A DNA stretch of 64,000 bases from JAOTZA01 sp965224065 (GCA_965224065.1 CBDCYF010000005.1:1550001-1614000); one strand, 5' to 3'; shown: positions 56,064-64,000, counted from the first letter of the stretch. A program made the numbers and translations. Notes: generated by a model from the letters alone, not told the origin.

Positions 56064-56258
56064 TTAGTTGTGCAGCATCTCCTTGACCCCTTTTGCCAGC
56101 CGGCCGCTCGACGTCGTGTCCTGACGCAGCTTGCGTTTGCGCTTCGAGGTCTTCTTGCTGAGGATGTGCGAATGCATCGAGTGCTGGCGGACGACTTTGC
56201 CGCCCGCGCTGATCTTGAAACGCTTCTGCGCGCCTTTATGGCTCTTTTGCTTGGGCAC
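56064..56258 (-). CDS. rpmI: 50S ribosomal protein L35
   Basis: The reading PKQKSHKGAQKRFKISAGGK is L35. GTG-56258 with GGAG 7 bases upstream gives 64 residues, the normal length; the longer frame from 56282 is rejected. Normally infC precedes rpmI, but no initiation-factor-3 frame exists upstream here. This marks the end of the housekeeping block. Confidence 0.95.
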   Translation of the reverse strand: MPKQKSHKGAQKRFKISAGGKVVRQHSMHSHILSKKTSKRKRKLRQDTTSSGRLAKGVKEMLHN

Positions 56259-56480
56259 TGGTTGTCTCCTGGAATCGCCCATGCCGCTCAGGCGGCACAG
56301 AACGTCGGATTGTAGCGGTTCCAGGGATGTTGGGCAAGCTCCAGAACGCAGATTTCACGCCCGAGATCGATGGCCGTGAAGCGGCCGGCGCCCCTGCCGG
56401 CCGTTCCACGCCGCCCTGGCCAGGACGCCTCGGGGCCTCCCTTCAGTCACAGCCGCGTGCTCAAAGGCGTTCGAAGTCCC
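56259..56480. other. gap without infC, at boundary to accessory region
   Basis: About 220 bases with no gene. A perfect 7-bp stem GGCCGGC-GCCCCT-GCCGGCC lies at 56383-56402. Beyond this the base composition falls, so the junction of the conserved operon and the accessory island is probably here. Confidence 0.45.
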
Positions 56481-57086
56481 TCAATCGCTTTCGACGATTT
56501 CTATCTCCTGATAGGGGTCCCCAACGAACGGAACAGACCGGCTTTCGCGGTCATCCCGGCGAAGTGAGAGTCCACCAAAAATGATCTCAAATTCGTGCTC
56601 CGGCCAAAACAAGAACCGGTGAACATATCCGTTGTCATCGACCCGATCCAATTCGTCGTAGAGCAACTCTGACCGCCGGTCGCGAGCCACAGAGGCGAGG
56701 ACTTGAAGCTGGGTGTTTTCAAACCGAACCCCCGAATAATCCAAGTCGGCATCGAAGTAGCCCTCAATTTTGTCGCCCGCCAGTAGCTCCATACGGAGAT
56801 TCTGGCTCTTGCGGTCTACTAAAACACGTCGAATGACCGCATCATGGAGATCAACTTCCAGAGCCAGTTTGACGATTGCTGACGGAAGGGTGGGGGTCAA
56901 ACTCAGAATATGATCTCTGTAGTTTCGTACTACTGCATCTGCCTCCGTGTCGGGAAGCTCACCGTTAGCCCACGCCTTGGTGAAGTACTTCAATGTTGCA
57001 TTCCACGTGATCTTGGTCTTAGTACTTCTTCGCGCTTCTCGTTTTTCCAATCCACTGTCAGAAGATACTGAGGCGTCTCCAGACAT
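56481..57086 (-). CDS. hypothetical protein, possible orphan immunity protein
   Basis: The 201-residue acidic protein begins with a charged N terminus, then LEVDLHDAVIRRVLVDR, LLYDELDRVDDNGYVHRFLFWPEHEFEIIF. Motifs of this type (hDaxI..., LYDE, HRxLFWPxxEFEI) recur in small proteins near polymorphic toxins, but I cannot name the family. Its base composition is lower in GC than the ribosomal genes next to it. It is read leftward like all of the Rhs region. Confidence 0.55.
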   Translation of the reverse strand: MSGDASVSSDSGLEKREARRSTKTKITWNATLKYFTKAWANGELPDTEADAVVRNYRDHILSLTPTLPSAIVKLALEVDLHDAVIRRVLVDRKSQNLRMELLAGDKIEGYFDADLDYSGVRFENTQLQVLASVARDRRSELLYDELDRVDDNGYVHRFLFWPEHEFEIIFGGLSLRRDDRESRSVPFVGDPYQEIEIVESD

Positions 57087-57209
57087 CTCGTCTCGGTCAC
57101 CGCCAGAATCTCCATCCGCCTTCCCATGGCCGGTGCTTTGCGACTTGGCTGATTGTCCGACCGATATGACCTCGGCCCACGCATAGAGTAGATCTAATGC
57201 CTGACCCCG

Positions 57210-57917
57210 CTAGCTTGGCTTCATTTCTCTTCTTGCCAGATCGACGAGTTCAGCCAAAGGGACACCTTCGCGAACCTGGAAACCGCAGAACCGAAAGAAA
57301 AACTCCAGGGAGTCCCTCAGATAGCTCGCGTTGTTTGCTCCCGGCTCAGGCATTACCCTCACACTTCCAAATTCCACAGTCAGCGTCAGCTCACGTCCGT
57401 GCGAGTCAAACAACCGAAATAGACCTTGACTCACATCTTGGGCCTCAAGGCCGCGTTCAGCGTCGGAAATGGTTCGAAACAGGCTCACATCGCGCCCTTC
57501 GATGACAAACACTGGCTCAGTGACCACCACTTGAACCGGCTCACTCGGGGTGCTTAGAGAATCTAAGACGTGCTGGATGGGGTCCTTGACATGTTCAGGA
57601 ATGCTCTCCCACCGCCCCAATCTTCCGCCGTATTCGTACTCGACTTGGTGGTATGCATCTTCTAACTTCTCGTGCCAAGTTTCTCCCACTTCCTCCCCTT
57701 CCCGAGTCAAGCGATAAACAAAGGCTCCATGATCTTGTGGCCGGCTGACAATCAGAACTACCTCAGCCGAAGGCAGCAGCGTGGAATCTTCGCCGTCTTC
57801 TTTAACTGCTTTGGGAAAACCAAGATAGTGTCGAACCTTGGGCAAAATGGCGACACTACTCCCGTAATTCTCGAGAATCGAGAAAGCTCGATTCTGCATG
57901 AGTAATTTATTCGGCAT
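57210..57917 (-). CDS. hypothetical protein, two-part immunity-like
   Basis: From MPNKLLMQNRAFSILENYGS the protein has 235 residues. The first half (VYRLTREGEEVGETWHEKLEDAYHQVEYEYG) and the second half (PVFVIEGRDVSLFRTISDAERGLEAQDV...FDSHGRELTL) look like two separate small domains, both of a kind I associate with immunity-type proteins. The open frame extends to 58061, but those codons lack a good start. No catalytic motif is seen. Confidence 0.5.
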   Translation of the reverse strand: MPNKLLMQNRAFSILENYGSSVAILPKVRHYLGFPKAVKEDGEDSTLLPSAEVVLIVSRPQDHGAFVYRLTREGEEVGETWHEKLEDAYHQVEYEYGGRLGRWESIPEHVKDPIQHVLDSLSTPSEPVQVVVTEPVFVIEGRDVSLFRTISDAERGLEAQDVSQGLFRLFDSHGRELTLTVEFGSVRVMPEPGANNASYLRDSLEFFFRFCGFQVREGVPLAELVDLARREMKPS

Positions 57918-58138
57918 CGGTATCAGTCCACGACGTTCACGTGAGCGTTTTCGAGGATGGTTCTTCCGTCGCTCGCTATCGATTCGAAGTTCACATGGGG
58001 CTGTGATCTCGAAAGACCAGAGGTCAGCCGATTGACGGGTTCCGCTGGCAAGCCAAAACACACCTGGAGCCCAGATTGCCTGATCGACTTTTCGGCGATA
58101 GGGCGAAGAACTAGAACTGACCTGAGATTGTCCTGGAT

Positions 58139-58546
58139 TCAGTGCACCTCGCCATTAATCCCCCGCAGCAAAACAGGCGGCTCGGTGAGGGTCAGAGTAC
58201 GACCGCTTACTTCTCGCTTCCACTCAAAGAGGCCCGTCAACTCGAACTCTATCTTCGAGTCCGTTGGCATACCTGCAAGCCACATCTGTTTGAAGGCCTC
58301 AGTTTCTCGGATCGACTGTGGAGCGAGAAGCGCAACCCCCCTCGCCATTCCGCAAGCCGGATCATAAGCAAGGGCCCCATGCGGAGTAGTTCCGACAATG
58401 GCTCTAATACGTAAGACCCGACCCCGTGGACTTGATGCACGGCTCTCGGTAGCTTGGCAAAGATCGAATGACTCGATGCCGTTGTTCGACGCCAGGTGAA
58501 CACACCCAGCCAAGGCCAGCGTGGCAGTAAACAGGATGCCTTTCAT
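58139..58546 (-). CDS. small lipoprotein, candidate immunity protein for Rhs tip 3
   Basis: ATG-58546 shares an ATGA with the stop of the upstream Rhs tip gene. The 135-residue product has a lipoprotein signal (MKGILFTATLALAGC, lipobox LAGC). The rest (VLRIRAIVGTTPHGALAYDP, IEFELTGLFEWKREV) is a small beta protein of unknown family. Envelope-anchored immunity would suit a toxin acting in the periplasm; this role is inferred from coupling alone. Confidence 0.6.
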   Translation of the reverse strand: MKGILFTATLALAGCVHLASNNGIESFDLCQATESRASSPRGRVLRIRAIVGTTPHGALAYDPACGMARGVALLAPQSIRETEAFKQMWLAGMPTDSKIEFELTGLFEWKREVSGRTLTLTEPPVLLRGINGEVH

Positions 58547-59760
58547 GGACAACCCGCCCGGCCGACGACGCCTTCACACCTGCGTGCGGCAGATCTTAAG
58601 GCAAGGCCCACAATCTCGCGCCGATTGTACCCGCCCGCTCGCGTCCAAAGTCGGTAGTTAGTTTCGACACCGAGAGCTTGGCCGGCCGTCGCCTGTGCGA
58701 GTGAGGCACGGAACTCGGACGCCAACGTACTCGTCAATGGAATCTGGCCTCCAAGCGCCTGCTGATCAACTCCGTGGGATCCTTCGTGGGCAATGACCGT
58801 CCCCAGATTCCCCGATCGGCCCGTCTGTGACAGATCGAACGTCAGTACGCTTGTCCCATCGCGACGTGGCCCCAGGCCGAAGAACCGACGTCTGCCTGGC
58901 TCATAATCGGCTTGTGCCGGCGCACCCGACTCGGTTGCCCCAAACCTCACTTCGACTCCGTTCTCTACCCCCTCCTCTCCGTAGAAATCGAGGATGGCTT
59001 GAATCCGGTCTCGGCCTGACTCAGAGAGGTTCTCTAAGCCTTGTTCTAGTTCTGCAAGCTGTGCCGAGATCGCCCCGCACTCGTCTTGGGTACCTGAACA
59101 GAGATAGAGACCTGTAGGATCGATGAAGTTGATCGGGCTATTCATGACATAAGTGTACTTGTTCCAGGACTGCGGGCTCTTCGGGTCTGAAGAGTCGATC
59201 GGATCCACACTCAAGAACCTCCCCTGAACCGGGGAGCAGTACCTTGCGTGCATGTAGTCGAGGTCCTGGAGGGCGGAGTCGATCGAGGCATCAATCTCTG
59301 CTGCAAAGACCGCTCCCTGGGCCACGCTGAAGTCCTCGCCCAAGCTGATCGAGTCCCCGGCCTCGAACCGCACTTCCTGAGTCGAGGTGATGTCGGTGTT
59401 CTCGGAGGTCACCTCGTCGCAGCCGGTGAAGGTCTGACCCGTCGAGACTGTCTGGTTGTCGACGGTCTCGATCGCCGGGACTCCCGCCGGGCAACCTTCG
59501 GAGAGGTAGGGGTCTCGCTCGTGGCCGGTGAACTGGAGCTCCTGATCGGCTACGGGCGTGACCTCTTCCCCGAAGGCCGTGTAAGTGTGGGCGCTGTGGA
59601 CGGTGGCGTCGGAGCGGGTCCACAGCCGGATGGTCCCCAGGTGGTCCAAATGAGCGTGGCGGACACCCACGACCGGCTCGTCGGTCGCTAAGACCTGGCC
59701 CTGGCGGTGGATGGTGTCTTTGTCCCAGGTTGCAGCTGTTTCGTAGAAATCTACCAGCAA
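58543..59760 (-). CDS. displaced Rhs core plus HExxH tip (orphan cassette)
   Basis: The frame has no proper start (TTG-59760 lies at the homology break) and begins in the middle of the Rhs core (WDKDTIHRQGQVLATDEP). It contains the core motif GRFLSVDP and DPTGL at about residue 215. After it comes a unique tip of ~185 residues with HEGSHGVD (HExxH, residues 325-329) and a downstream Glu in ASEF, consistent with a zinc metallopeptidase-like toxin. Probably not translated alone but available to recombine onto the main Rhs gene. Confidence 0.7.
   Translation of the reverse strand: MLVDFYETAATWDKDTIHRQGQVLATDEPVVGVRHAHLDHLGTIRLWTRSDATVHSAHTYTAFGEEVTPVADQELQFTGHERDPYLSEGCPAGVPAIETVDNQTVSTGQTFTGCDEVTSENTDITSTQEVRFEAGDSISLGEDFSVAQGAVFAAEIDASIDSALQDLDYMHARYCSPVQGRFLSVDPIDSSDPKSPQSWNKYTYVMNSPINFIDPTGLYLCSGTQDECGAISAQLAELEQGLENLSESGRDRIQAILDFYGEEGVENGVEVRFGATESGAPAQADYEPGRRRFFGLGPRRDGTSVLTFDLSQTGRSGNLGTVIAHEGSHGVDQQALGGQIPLTSTLASEFRASLAQATAGQALGVETNYRLWTRAGGYNRREIVGLALRSAARRCEGVVGRAGCP
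59216..59729. repeat. Rhs core repeat, copy C
   Basis: About 510 bp nearly identical to copies at 60854-61411 and 62581-63165, covering the segment from WDKDTIHRQG to LDYMHARYC and its insertion. Homology ends abruptly at TTTGTCCCAG on the right and at the GRFLSVDP codons on the left. Confidence 0.85.
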
Positions 59761-59850
59761 GCCAGACCCAAACCGCGCACTAGTACGAGAAGCGCCCAGA
59801 AGATTACTCGGGCCGTATCAGCTCCGGATGCGACGCATCTAGACTGGATC

Positions 59851-60135
59851 CTAGTGGCGCTCCCGTCGCCAAACGTATATCGAAGTAAGACCGTAGAAAA
59901 TCGCAGCCCAGAAAACCGTATTGATAGTGTAAAAGAGTAGTAGAAACATCCCCCCACCAGCGCTACCTATTCCGATTCGATTTGCCAAGGACGCGATCAG
60001 ATAGCCAGGCGCAAACAGCGCGAAGACGAAAAGCCTAATCAGCCCTGATAGCCGTTCGGCATGAGTCCAGGCCCACGCACCGACCAGCCATACAAAGAGA
60101 GCAGCCAAAACTAGACAGAAGATCACACGTTTCAT
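59851..60135 (-). CDS. small membrane protein, candidate immunity for Rhs tip 2
   Basis: ATG-60135 opens a 94-residue protein with three hydrophobic helices (VIFCLVLAALFVWLVGAW, IRLFVFALFAPGYLIASL, MFLLLFYTINTVFWAAIFYG). It follows the tip-2 stop by 16 bases. A polytopic inner-membrane protein is a known type of immunity protein for membrane- or periplasm-acting toxins, but no family is recognised. Confidence 0.55.
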   Translation of the reverse strand: MKRVIFCLVLAALFVWLVGAWAWTHAERLSGLIRLFVFALFAPGYLIASLANRIGIGSAGGGMFLLLFYTINTVFWAAIFYGLTSIYVWRRERH

Positions 60136-60151
60136 TCGCCGATTCCTATTC

Positions 60152-61420
60152 TCATTCGCAGCCGTCTTGTTTCGTACACTGAACATTGATCTCCTGATCA
60201 CCTAGACCGTCGATAAGAAGGAAAGCGGTTGCGCCCTCTTCGGCAAGGAAGATAGGTATCTGCTGTCCGCTAGACGTCACCGCAGCTGCTGCCGTCGTCG
60301 GAAACCCGTCCACGCCAGCACTTACACCGAAGCTCTGGCCCGACGGATCGACCGTTGCCGTCATAGTCACGTTGATCTCGGGTGCTCCTGCCACGAGCGG
60401 ATTGCCTGAAGCAACGCTCATCCTGAGTACGACGTTGCCTGCGGCATCGAAGGATGCAGAGGCAGGATCCAGGGGCGGAGCTTGACCTCGATCTACCGTG
60501 GTCGTCGAATCGAACAGGCTGCGTTGCAGGGTTTCCCCCACAAACTGCGACTGGCGCACGATCGGGTTGTTGCCGGCAATGCTCCGATCCGTCTCAATCG
60601 TCACCTGCTGAAAGGTCTTGGTACCGCCGGCGAAACTCTTGGGTCCACCGAAAGTCATCGGTGCCAAGACAGTGGCCTGGTTGATGAAGGTCGAGAGCTG
60701 GAAGGTGATCTCTTCCTCCCCGTTCGGGTCCAGAAACTTCATCGGATTGTTTCTGGCGTAGGCGTACTTGTTCCAGGTCTGTGGCTTCATCGCCGCCGAG
60801 CGACGCTGTTTCGGGTCCGGACGAGTAAATCGTCCCATGTGTGGCGAACAATACCTGGCGTGCATGTAATCGAGATCCTGCAGCGCCGAGTCGATCGAGG
60901 CATCAATCTCTGCTGCAAACACCGCTCCCTGGGCGACGCTGAAGTCCTCGCCCAGGGTGATCGAGTCCCCGGCCTCGAACCGCACTTCCTGGGTCGAGGT
61001 GATGTCGGTGTTCTCGGAAGTTACCTCATCGCAGCCGGTGAAGGTCTGACCCGTTGAGACCGTCTGGTTGTCAACGGTCTTGATCGCGGGGACTCCCGCC
61101 GGGCAGCCTTCGGAGAGGTAGGGGTCTCGTTCGTGGCCGGTGAACTGGAGCTCCTGATCGGCTACGGGCGTGACCTCTTCCCCGAAGGCGGTGTAGGTGT
61201 GGGCGCTGTGGACGGTGGCATCGGAGCGGGTCCACAGGCGGATCGTCCCCAGGTGGTCCAAGTGAGCGTGGCGGACACCCACGACCGGCTCGTCGGTCGC
61301 TAAGACCTGGCCCTGGCGGTGGATGGTGTCTTTGTCCCAGTCGGTGTCCCCGGTCAGGCGGAAGAATTTCCGGAGCACCATACCGTCGAGGTCCCGCAGC
61401 ACCCAGGTCTCTGACGGCAC
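60152..61420 (-). CDS. displaced Rhs core plus beta-rich tip (orphan cassette)
   Basis: A GTG at 61420 (PSETWVLRDLDG) opens the frame; homology to the main gene goes a little further upstream to ~61411-61440, then stops. The 422 residues carry the core through GRFTRPDP and FLDPNGE. The tip that follows is unique, ~180 residues, beta-rich (FDAAGNVVLRMSVASGNPLV, PIFLAEEGATAFLLIDGLG). No catalytic motif is clear. It lacks YD-repeat sequence and a signal, so it is a cassette, not a full toxin. Confidence 0.65.
   Translation of the reverse strand: MPSETWVLRDLDGMVLRKFFRLTGDTDWDKDTIHRQGQVLATDEPVVGVRHAHLDHLGTIRLWTRSDATVHSAHTYTAFGEEVTPVADQELQFTGHERDPYLSEGCPAGVPAIKTVDNQTVSTGQTFTGCDEVTSENTDITSTQEVRFEAGDSITLGEDFSVAQGAVFAAEIDASIDSALQDLDYMHARYCSPHMGRFTRPDPKQRRSAAMKPQTWNKYAYARNNPMKFLDPNGEEEITFQLSTFINQATVLAPMTFGGPKSFAGGTKTFQQVTIETDRSIAGNNPIVRQSQFVGETLQRSLFDSTTTVDRGQAPPLDPASASFDAAGNVVLRMSVASGNPLVAGAPEINVTMTATVDPSGQSFGVSAGVDGFPTTAAAAVTSSGQQIPIFLAEEGATAFLLIDGLGDQEINVQCTKQDGCE
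60854..61411. repeat. Rhs core repeat, copy B
   Basis: Longest match to copy A on the right side (to the WVLRDLDG codons), but diverged on the left in the last core codons, where it reads GRFTRPDP. Between copies the protein insert with CDEVTSENTD is conserved. Confidence 0.85.
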
Positions 61421-61533
61421 CGAGTTGTCGATCGTGACGAGGCTCCAATGTGCCTCGAAAGGCCGGAGGTCAGCGCCGTTGAGTCTGCCGTTGCTCTCCA
61501 GTACCTACCAGATTGAGAAAACGTGGTGGATAT

Positions 61534-61857
61534 CTAGCTCGAAAACAGCCGGATCATCTCCTCCACCAGGCTCTTGTCAGCCTTTGAAAGAACCTCGTGA
61601 AGGTCGCCTATGCTCTGGCAACGGCCCGCGAGGCGAACTACTAGCAGATCGACGCGTAGCTGTCCCAACACTTCTTCATCAACGTGTGGCCAGTGCTCGA
61701 CCGCATCTTCAACTTGCTCGTACATCTGCGAGCCGAATGGGACAGAGTCCAGTTCTTCGGGCCAGCTTTCGTACAACTCATCTAACGGGAGATTCCCGGA
61801 CAAGGCCCTGTTGAGCAATCCTGCCGCAGTGGTGAGTACTTCTTGACTCAGGCTCAT
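61534..61857 (-). CDS. small acidic protein, candidate immunity for main Rhs tip
   Basis: The 107-residue acidic helical protein (LYESWPEELDSVPFGSQMYEQVEDAVEHWPHVDEEV) has no signal or membrane helix. It starts 21 bases after the Rhs stop with GGAG upstream, typical of a cytoplasmic immunity gene. Family unknown. Confidence 0.6.
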   Translation of the reverse strand: MSLSQEVLTTAAGLLNRALSGNLPLDELYESWPEELDSVPFGSQMYEQVEDAVEHWPHVDEEVLGQLRVDLLVVRLAGRCQSIGDLHEVLSKADKSLVEEMIRLFSS

Positions 61858-61878
61858 AATTCAACTCCTTTCCCGGAT

Positions 61879-64000
61879 TCACCGCCAAGGCCAGTGCTTC
61901 GTCTTCCCGGGAATATCGATGTGGGGTCTGAACACTGTTTTTCCGGTTTTTCTACCACCGACACGAAACCTGTGCCATTCGAAACTGAAGACTCTTCGGC
62001 CGTGCCGCTTTAAAGTGATTCCTCCCCCGCCCGCGTTCGGGTAAAGGCGAGCCGCCAACGCCACGCCGGTTTCCGTCGCCGCAAACTCAACCGTTAGAGC
62101 CGTCACGGCGAATTCTAGGCCGTCCTCAAAAGCGTCCGCGTATGGAAGCGACGTGCCGGCGACCTCGCCCAGGAGGGCGCAATTGAAATCTTCGCAACTT
62201 TGTACGCCTTGGGAGAGCGAAAACTCCCTCGCAAAACTCCGCACCGTATGCCTGGTTCCGTTGACCAGAAATGTCCCCGCAGTTACTGATCTTCCCAATG
62301 ACTCAAAACTCGAGCCGGACGTGAACTGGTTGAACCCGGCTCGGTCGACCGGGCCATCGCGGCGCGATTGTCGTTTGGGTTTTTCTGGCCCTGGGTCGGC
62401 CGCAGTCACGTTGACAGGTTCGTCATCCGCGCAGTGGATATTGCCTTTGTCGTCCGGATTGGCGCAGTTAATGACCAGCCCGTATGGATCGGTGTACTTA
62501 AGCGGGTTCCCGAGCACGTACGCGTAGCGGTTCCAGCTCTGAGGTACTCTGATGCTGCCTCCTACTGGGTCAACCGACATAAACCTCCCCTGAACCGGGT
62601 TGCAGTACCTTGCGTGCATGTAGTCAAGGTCCTGGAGTGCCGAATCAATCGAGGCGTCGATCTCGGCGGCAAAGACCGCTCCCTGGGCGACGCTGAAGTC
62701 CGGCCCCAGGGTGATCGAGTCCCCGGCTTCGAACCGCACTTCCTGGGTCGAGGTGATGTCGGTGTTCTCGGAAGTTACCTCATCGCAGCCGGTGAAGGTC
62801 TGACCCGTTGAGACCGTCTGGTTGTCAACGGTCTTGATCGCCGGGACTCCCGCTGGGCAGCCTTCGGAGAGGTAGGGGTCTCGCTCGTGGCCGGTGAACT
62901 GGAGCTCCTGATCGGCTACGGGCGTGACCTCTTCCCCGAAGGCGGTGTAGGTGTGGGCGCTGTGGACGGTGGCATCGGAGCGGGTCCACAGGCGGATCGT
63001 CCCCAGGTGGTCCAAGTGAGCGTGGCGGACACCCACGACCGGCTCATCGGTCGCTAAGACCTGGCCCTGGCGGTGGATGGTGTCTTTGTCCCAGTCGGTG
63101 TCGCCGGTCAGACGGGAGAATTTTCTGAGCACCATGCCGTCGAGGTCCCGCAGCACCCAGGTCTCGGAGGCATTGGGAGGGTTGGTGATCGTGACGATCC
63201 GCTCGTCATCGGCCGTGTAGACAAAGGAAAGATCGGTGCCGCCAGGCTGGTCCTGGTGGAGCATCATCTGATCGAGACCGTCGTAGGCATAGAAGGCCGT
63301 TCCCCAACTGCTCTGGTTGCCCCGGTCGTCGTAGGTGACCGGACGCTCGGTCGTTCCGGTGAGCCGGTTGGTCGCCGGGTCCACCCCGATCGAGCGCGAC
63401 CCCACCGGGTCGGTCGCAGCGTGGACCCGGTTGCCGAACGGGTCGTAGGCCGAGGTCTCACCCAACTGGCCCTGGGAGGCGGTCCCCGAGACCAGACGGC
63501 TCACGCCGTCGTAGACGAAGACGTCCGAGCCCATGGTTTTGACGTTCCCCGCCCCGTCGTAGCCATAGGTCCCGGTGTCGAAGTCGGTGCCGCTGACCCC
63601 GGTGGTCTGGATTCGCGCCGGACGGCGCATCGACTGCGGGTCGAGTCCGTAGACGTCGGTGACACCGTTGGCGTGGACCACCGAAGCCAGCATCTCGTTG
63701 GGATGATACGCGAGTGCACTCGCAAACCCCGAGACCGACGAGAGAAACCCATTCATATAGCCGTGGGTCACGGTGCGCGAGGGCTGGCCCGAGGGGTTGC
63801 CCGGGGTGCACTCCGAGTTCACCGCGATGGTACAGGTCGGGTAGGTCAGGTCTTCCAGATTCCCCAGGTCGGTCCAGCTAAACTCGGTCTCGAACCAGAT
63901 CTCGGGACCCAAGAGCACCGAGCCGCCCGAGGTGAAATCGGTCCGCTCGGTCTCGCGCTTTGAGACCCTTCCCCCGACTCCGTTGTAGGTGTAGATCTCC
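61879..64000 (-). CDS. Rhs/YD-repeat protein with variable C-terminal tip, 5' end cut by window edge
   Basis: The frame is open to base 64000 (reading YTYNGVGGRVSKRETERTD), so at least 706 residues are seen and the N-terminal part is missing. YD repeats (TYGYDGAGNVKTMGSD, TSAYDPFGNRVHAATD, VTYDDRGNQSSWG) build the Rhs shell, then the core ends in GRFMSVDP..NRYAYVLGNPLKYTDPYGL. The following ~190-residue tip is specific and ends with EWHRFRVGGRKTGKT, PHIDIPG and HWPW, a pattern seen in polymorphic-toxin tips though the activity is unknown. It is likely a contact-dependent antibacterial toxin. Confidence 0.88.
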   Translation of the reverse strand, partial: EIYTYNGVGGRVSKRETERTDFTSGGSVLLGPEIWFETEFSWTDLGNLEDLTYPTCTIAVNSECTPGNPSGQPSRTVTHGYMNGFLSSVSGFASALAYHPNEMLASVVHANGVTDVYGLDPQSMRRPARIQTTGVSGTDFDTGTYGYDGAGNVKTMGSDVFVYDGVSRLVSGTASQGQLGETSAYDPFGNRVHAATDPVGSRSIGVDPATNRLTGTTERPVTYDDRGNQSSWGTAFYAYDGLDQMMLHQDQPGGTDLSFVYTADDERIVTITNPPNASETWVLRDLDGMVLRKFSRLTGDTDWDKDTIHRQGQVLATDEPVVGVRHAHLDHLGTIRLWTRSDATVHSAHTYTAFGEEVTPVADQELQFTGHERDPYLSEGCPAGVPAIKTVDNQTVSTGQTFTGCDEVTSENTDITSTQEVRFEAGDSITLGPDFSVAQGAVFAAEIDASIDSALQDLDYMHARYCNPVQGRFMSVDPVGGSIRVPQSWNRYAYVLGNPLKYTDPYGLVINCANPDDKGNIHCADDEPVNVTAADPGPEKPKRQSRRDGPVDRAGFNQFTSGSSFESLGRSVTAGTFLVNGTRHTVRSFAREFSLSQGVQSCEDFNCALLGEVAGTSLPYADAFEDGLEFAVTALTVEFAATETGVALAARLYPNAGGGGITLKRHGRRVFSFEWHRFRVGGRKTGKTVFRPHIDIPGKTKHWPWR
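62581..63165. repeat. Rhs core repeat, copy A (in the main gene)
   Basis: The in-place copy of the ~580-bp core repeat. It matches copy B to the WVLRDLDG codons on the right and copy C on the left through the GRFMSVDP codons, so each displaced cassette is a partial 3' segment of this gene. Confidence 0.85.

Noticed and set aside
59216..63165. three repeats considered as CRISPR or transposon copies
   Set aside because: Units are ~510-580 bp, protein-coding and part of an Rhs core; there are no short spacers, transposase or terminal inverted repeats.
63073..63963. 296-codon plus-strand frame opposite the Rhs gene
   Set aside because: Antisense to YD repeats that are clearly coded on the other strand.

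Overview
The window is GC-rich (GC-ending codons dominate) and its genes look like those of a Gram-negative, lipid-A-bearing, respiring bacterium. Outer-membrane beta-barrels, TolC/RND efflux, a PagL-like lipid A deacylase, multiheme cytochromes, a BTAD/AAA regulator, an ECF sigma factor paired with a TPR protein, and class I FBP aldolase together suggest an acidobacteriotal (perhaps Thermoanaerobaculia-like) chromosome or MAG contig. No rRNA or tRNA was found, so this assignment is inference.

Layout. 1-3763: a truncated DUF481 outer-membrane protein, a small hypothetical gene and a BTAD-AAA regulator. 3972-6685: proline dehydrogenase, a BoxB/PaaA-like di-iron protein and a GNAT, all leftward. 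6750-11500: a leftward lipoylation/RNA-repair cluster, lipB - archease - rtcB - lipA - FMN-dependent alpha-hydroxy-acid oxidase. 11665-13792: a possible 18-residue peptide, an ECF sigma factor and a TPR protein with a zinc-finger-like N terminus. 13844-16714: lpd and an E2 acyltransferase, the lipoylated machine that LipA/LipB would serve. 16804-22619: patatin, then a cytochrome/porin run (monoheme c, NapC/NirT-type tetraheme, small membrane protein, MtrA-like decaheme, MtrB-like barrel) that reads as an electron conduit across the whole envelope. 22670-26142: aldolase, ArsR regulator and two metallo-beta-lactamase-fold proteins. 26221-32802: TetR plus a tripartite RND efflux operon joined by 4-bp overlaps. 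32880-34180: thyA-folA. 34759-43108: peroxiredoxin, Leu/Val-type dehydrogenase, aminopeptidase lipoprotein, M14 peptidase, PafA-like phosphatase, NSS transporter and LVIVD-repeat protein. 43274-48254: GYF/TIGR00266 protein, PagL-like deacylase and a GH38 mannosidase. 48280-56258: a conserved housekeeping block read leftward, rpmI-rplT-pheS-pheT-zapB-like-zapA-(6S RNA)-rny-ymdB-GT2.

56300-64000 is an accessory region of lower GC. It holds the C-terminal part of an Rhs/YD-repeat protein entering from the right edge, followed by two displaced Rhs core-plus-tip cassettes. Each of the three tips is followed by a different small gene that is a candidate immunity gene, and two further unassigned genes lie beyond. 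The core, about 510-580 bp, is repeated three times and carries an unusual insertion of roughly 70 residues.

Two kinds of non-coding repeat stand out. Two long inverted-repeat elements (3791-3977 and 43143-43276) share an internal plan and both lie between convergent genes, overlapping a stop codon. Two palindromes with an AAAAAGGGGAC core (22635 and 48251) also lie at convergent gene ends and look like bidirectional terminators. The features most worth following up are the electron-transfer conduit, the Rhs cassette array, the paired palindromic elements and the short peptide upstream of the sigma factor.
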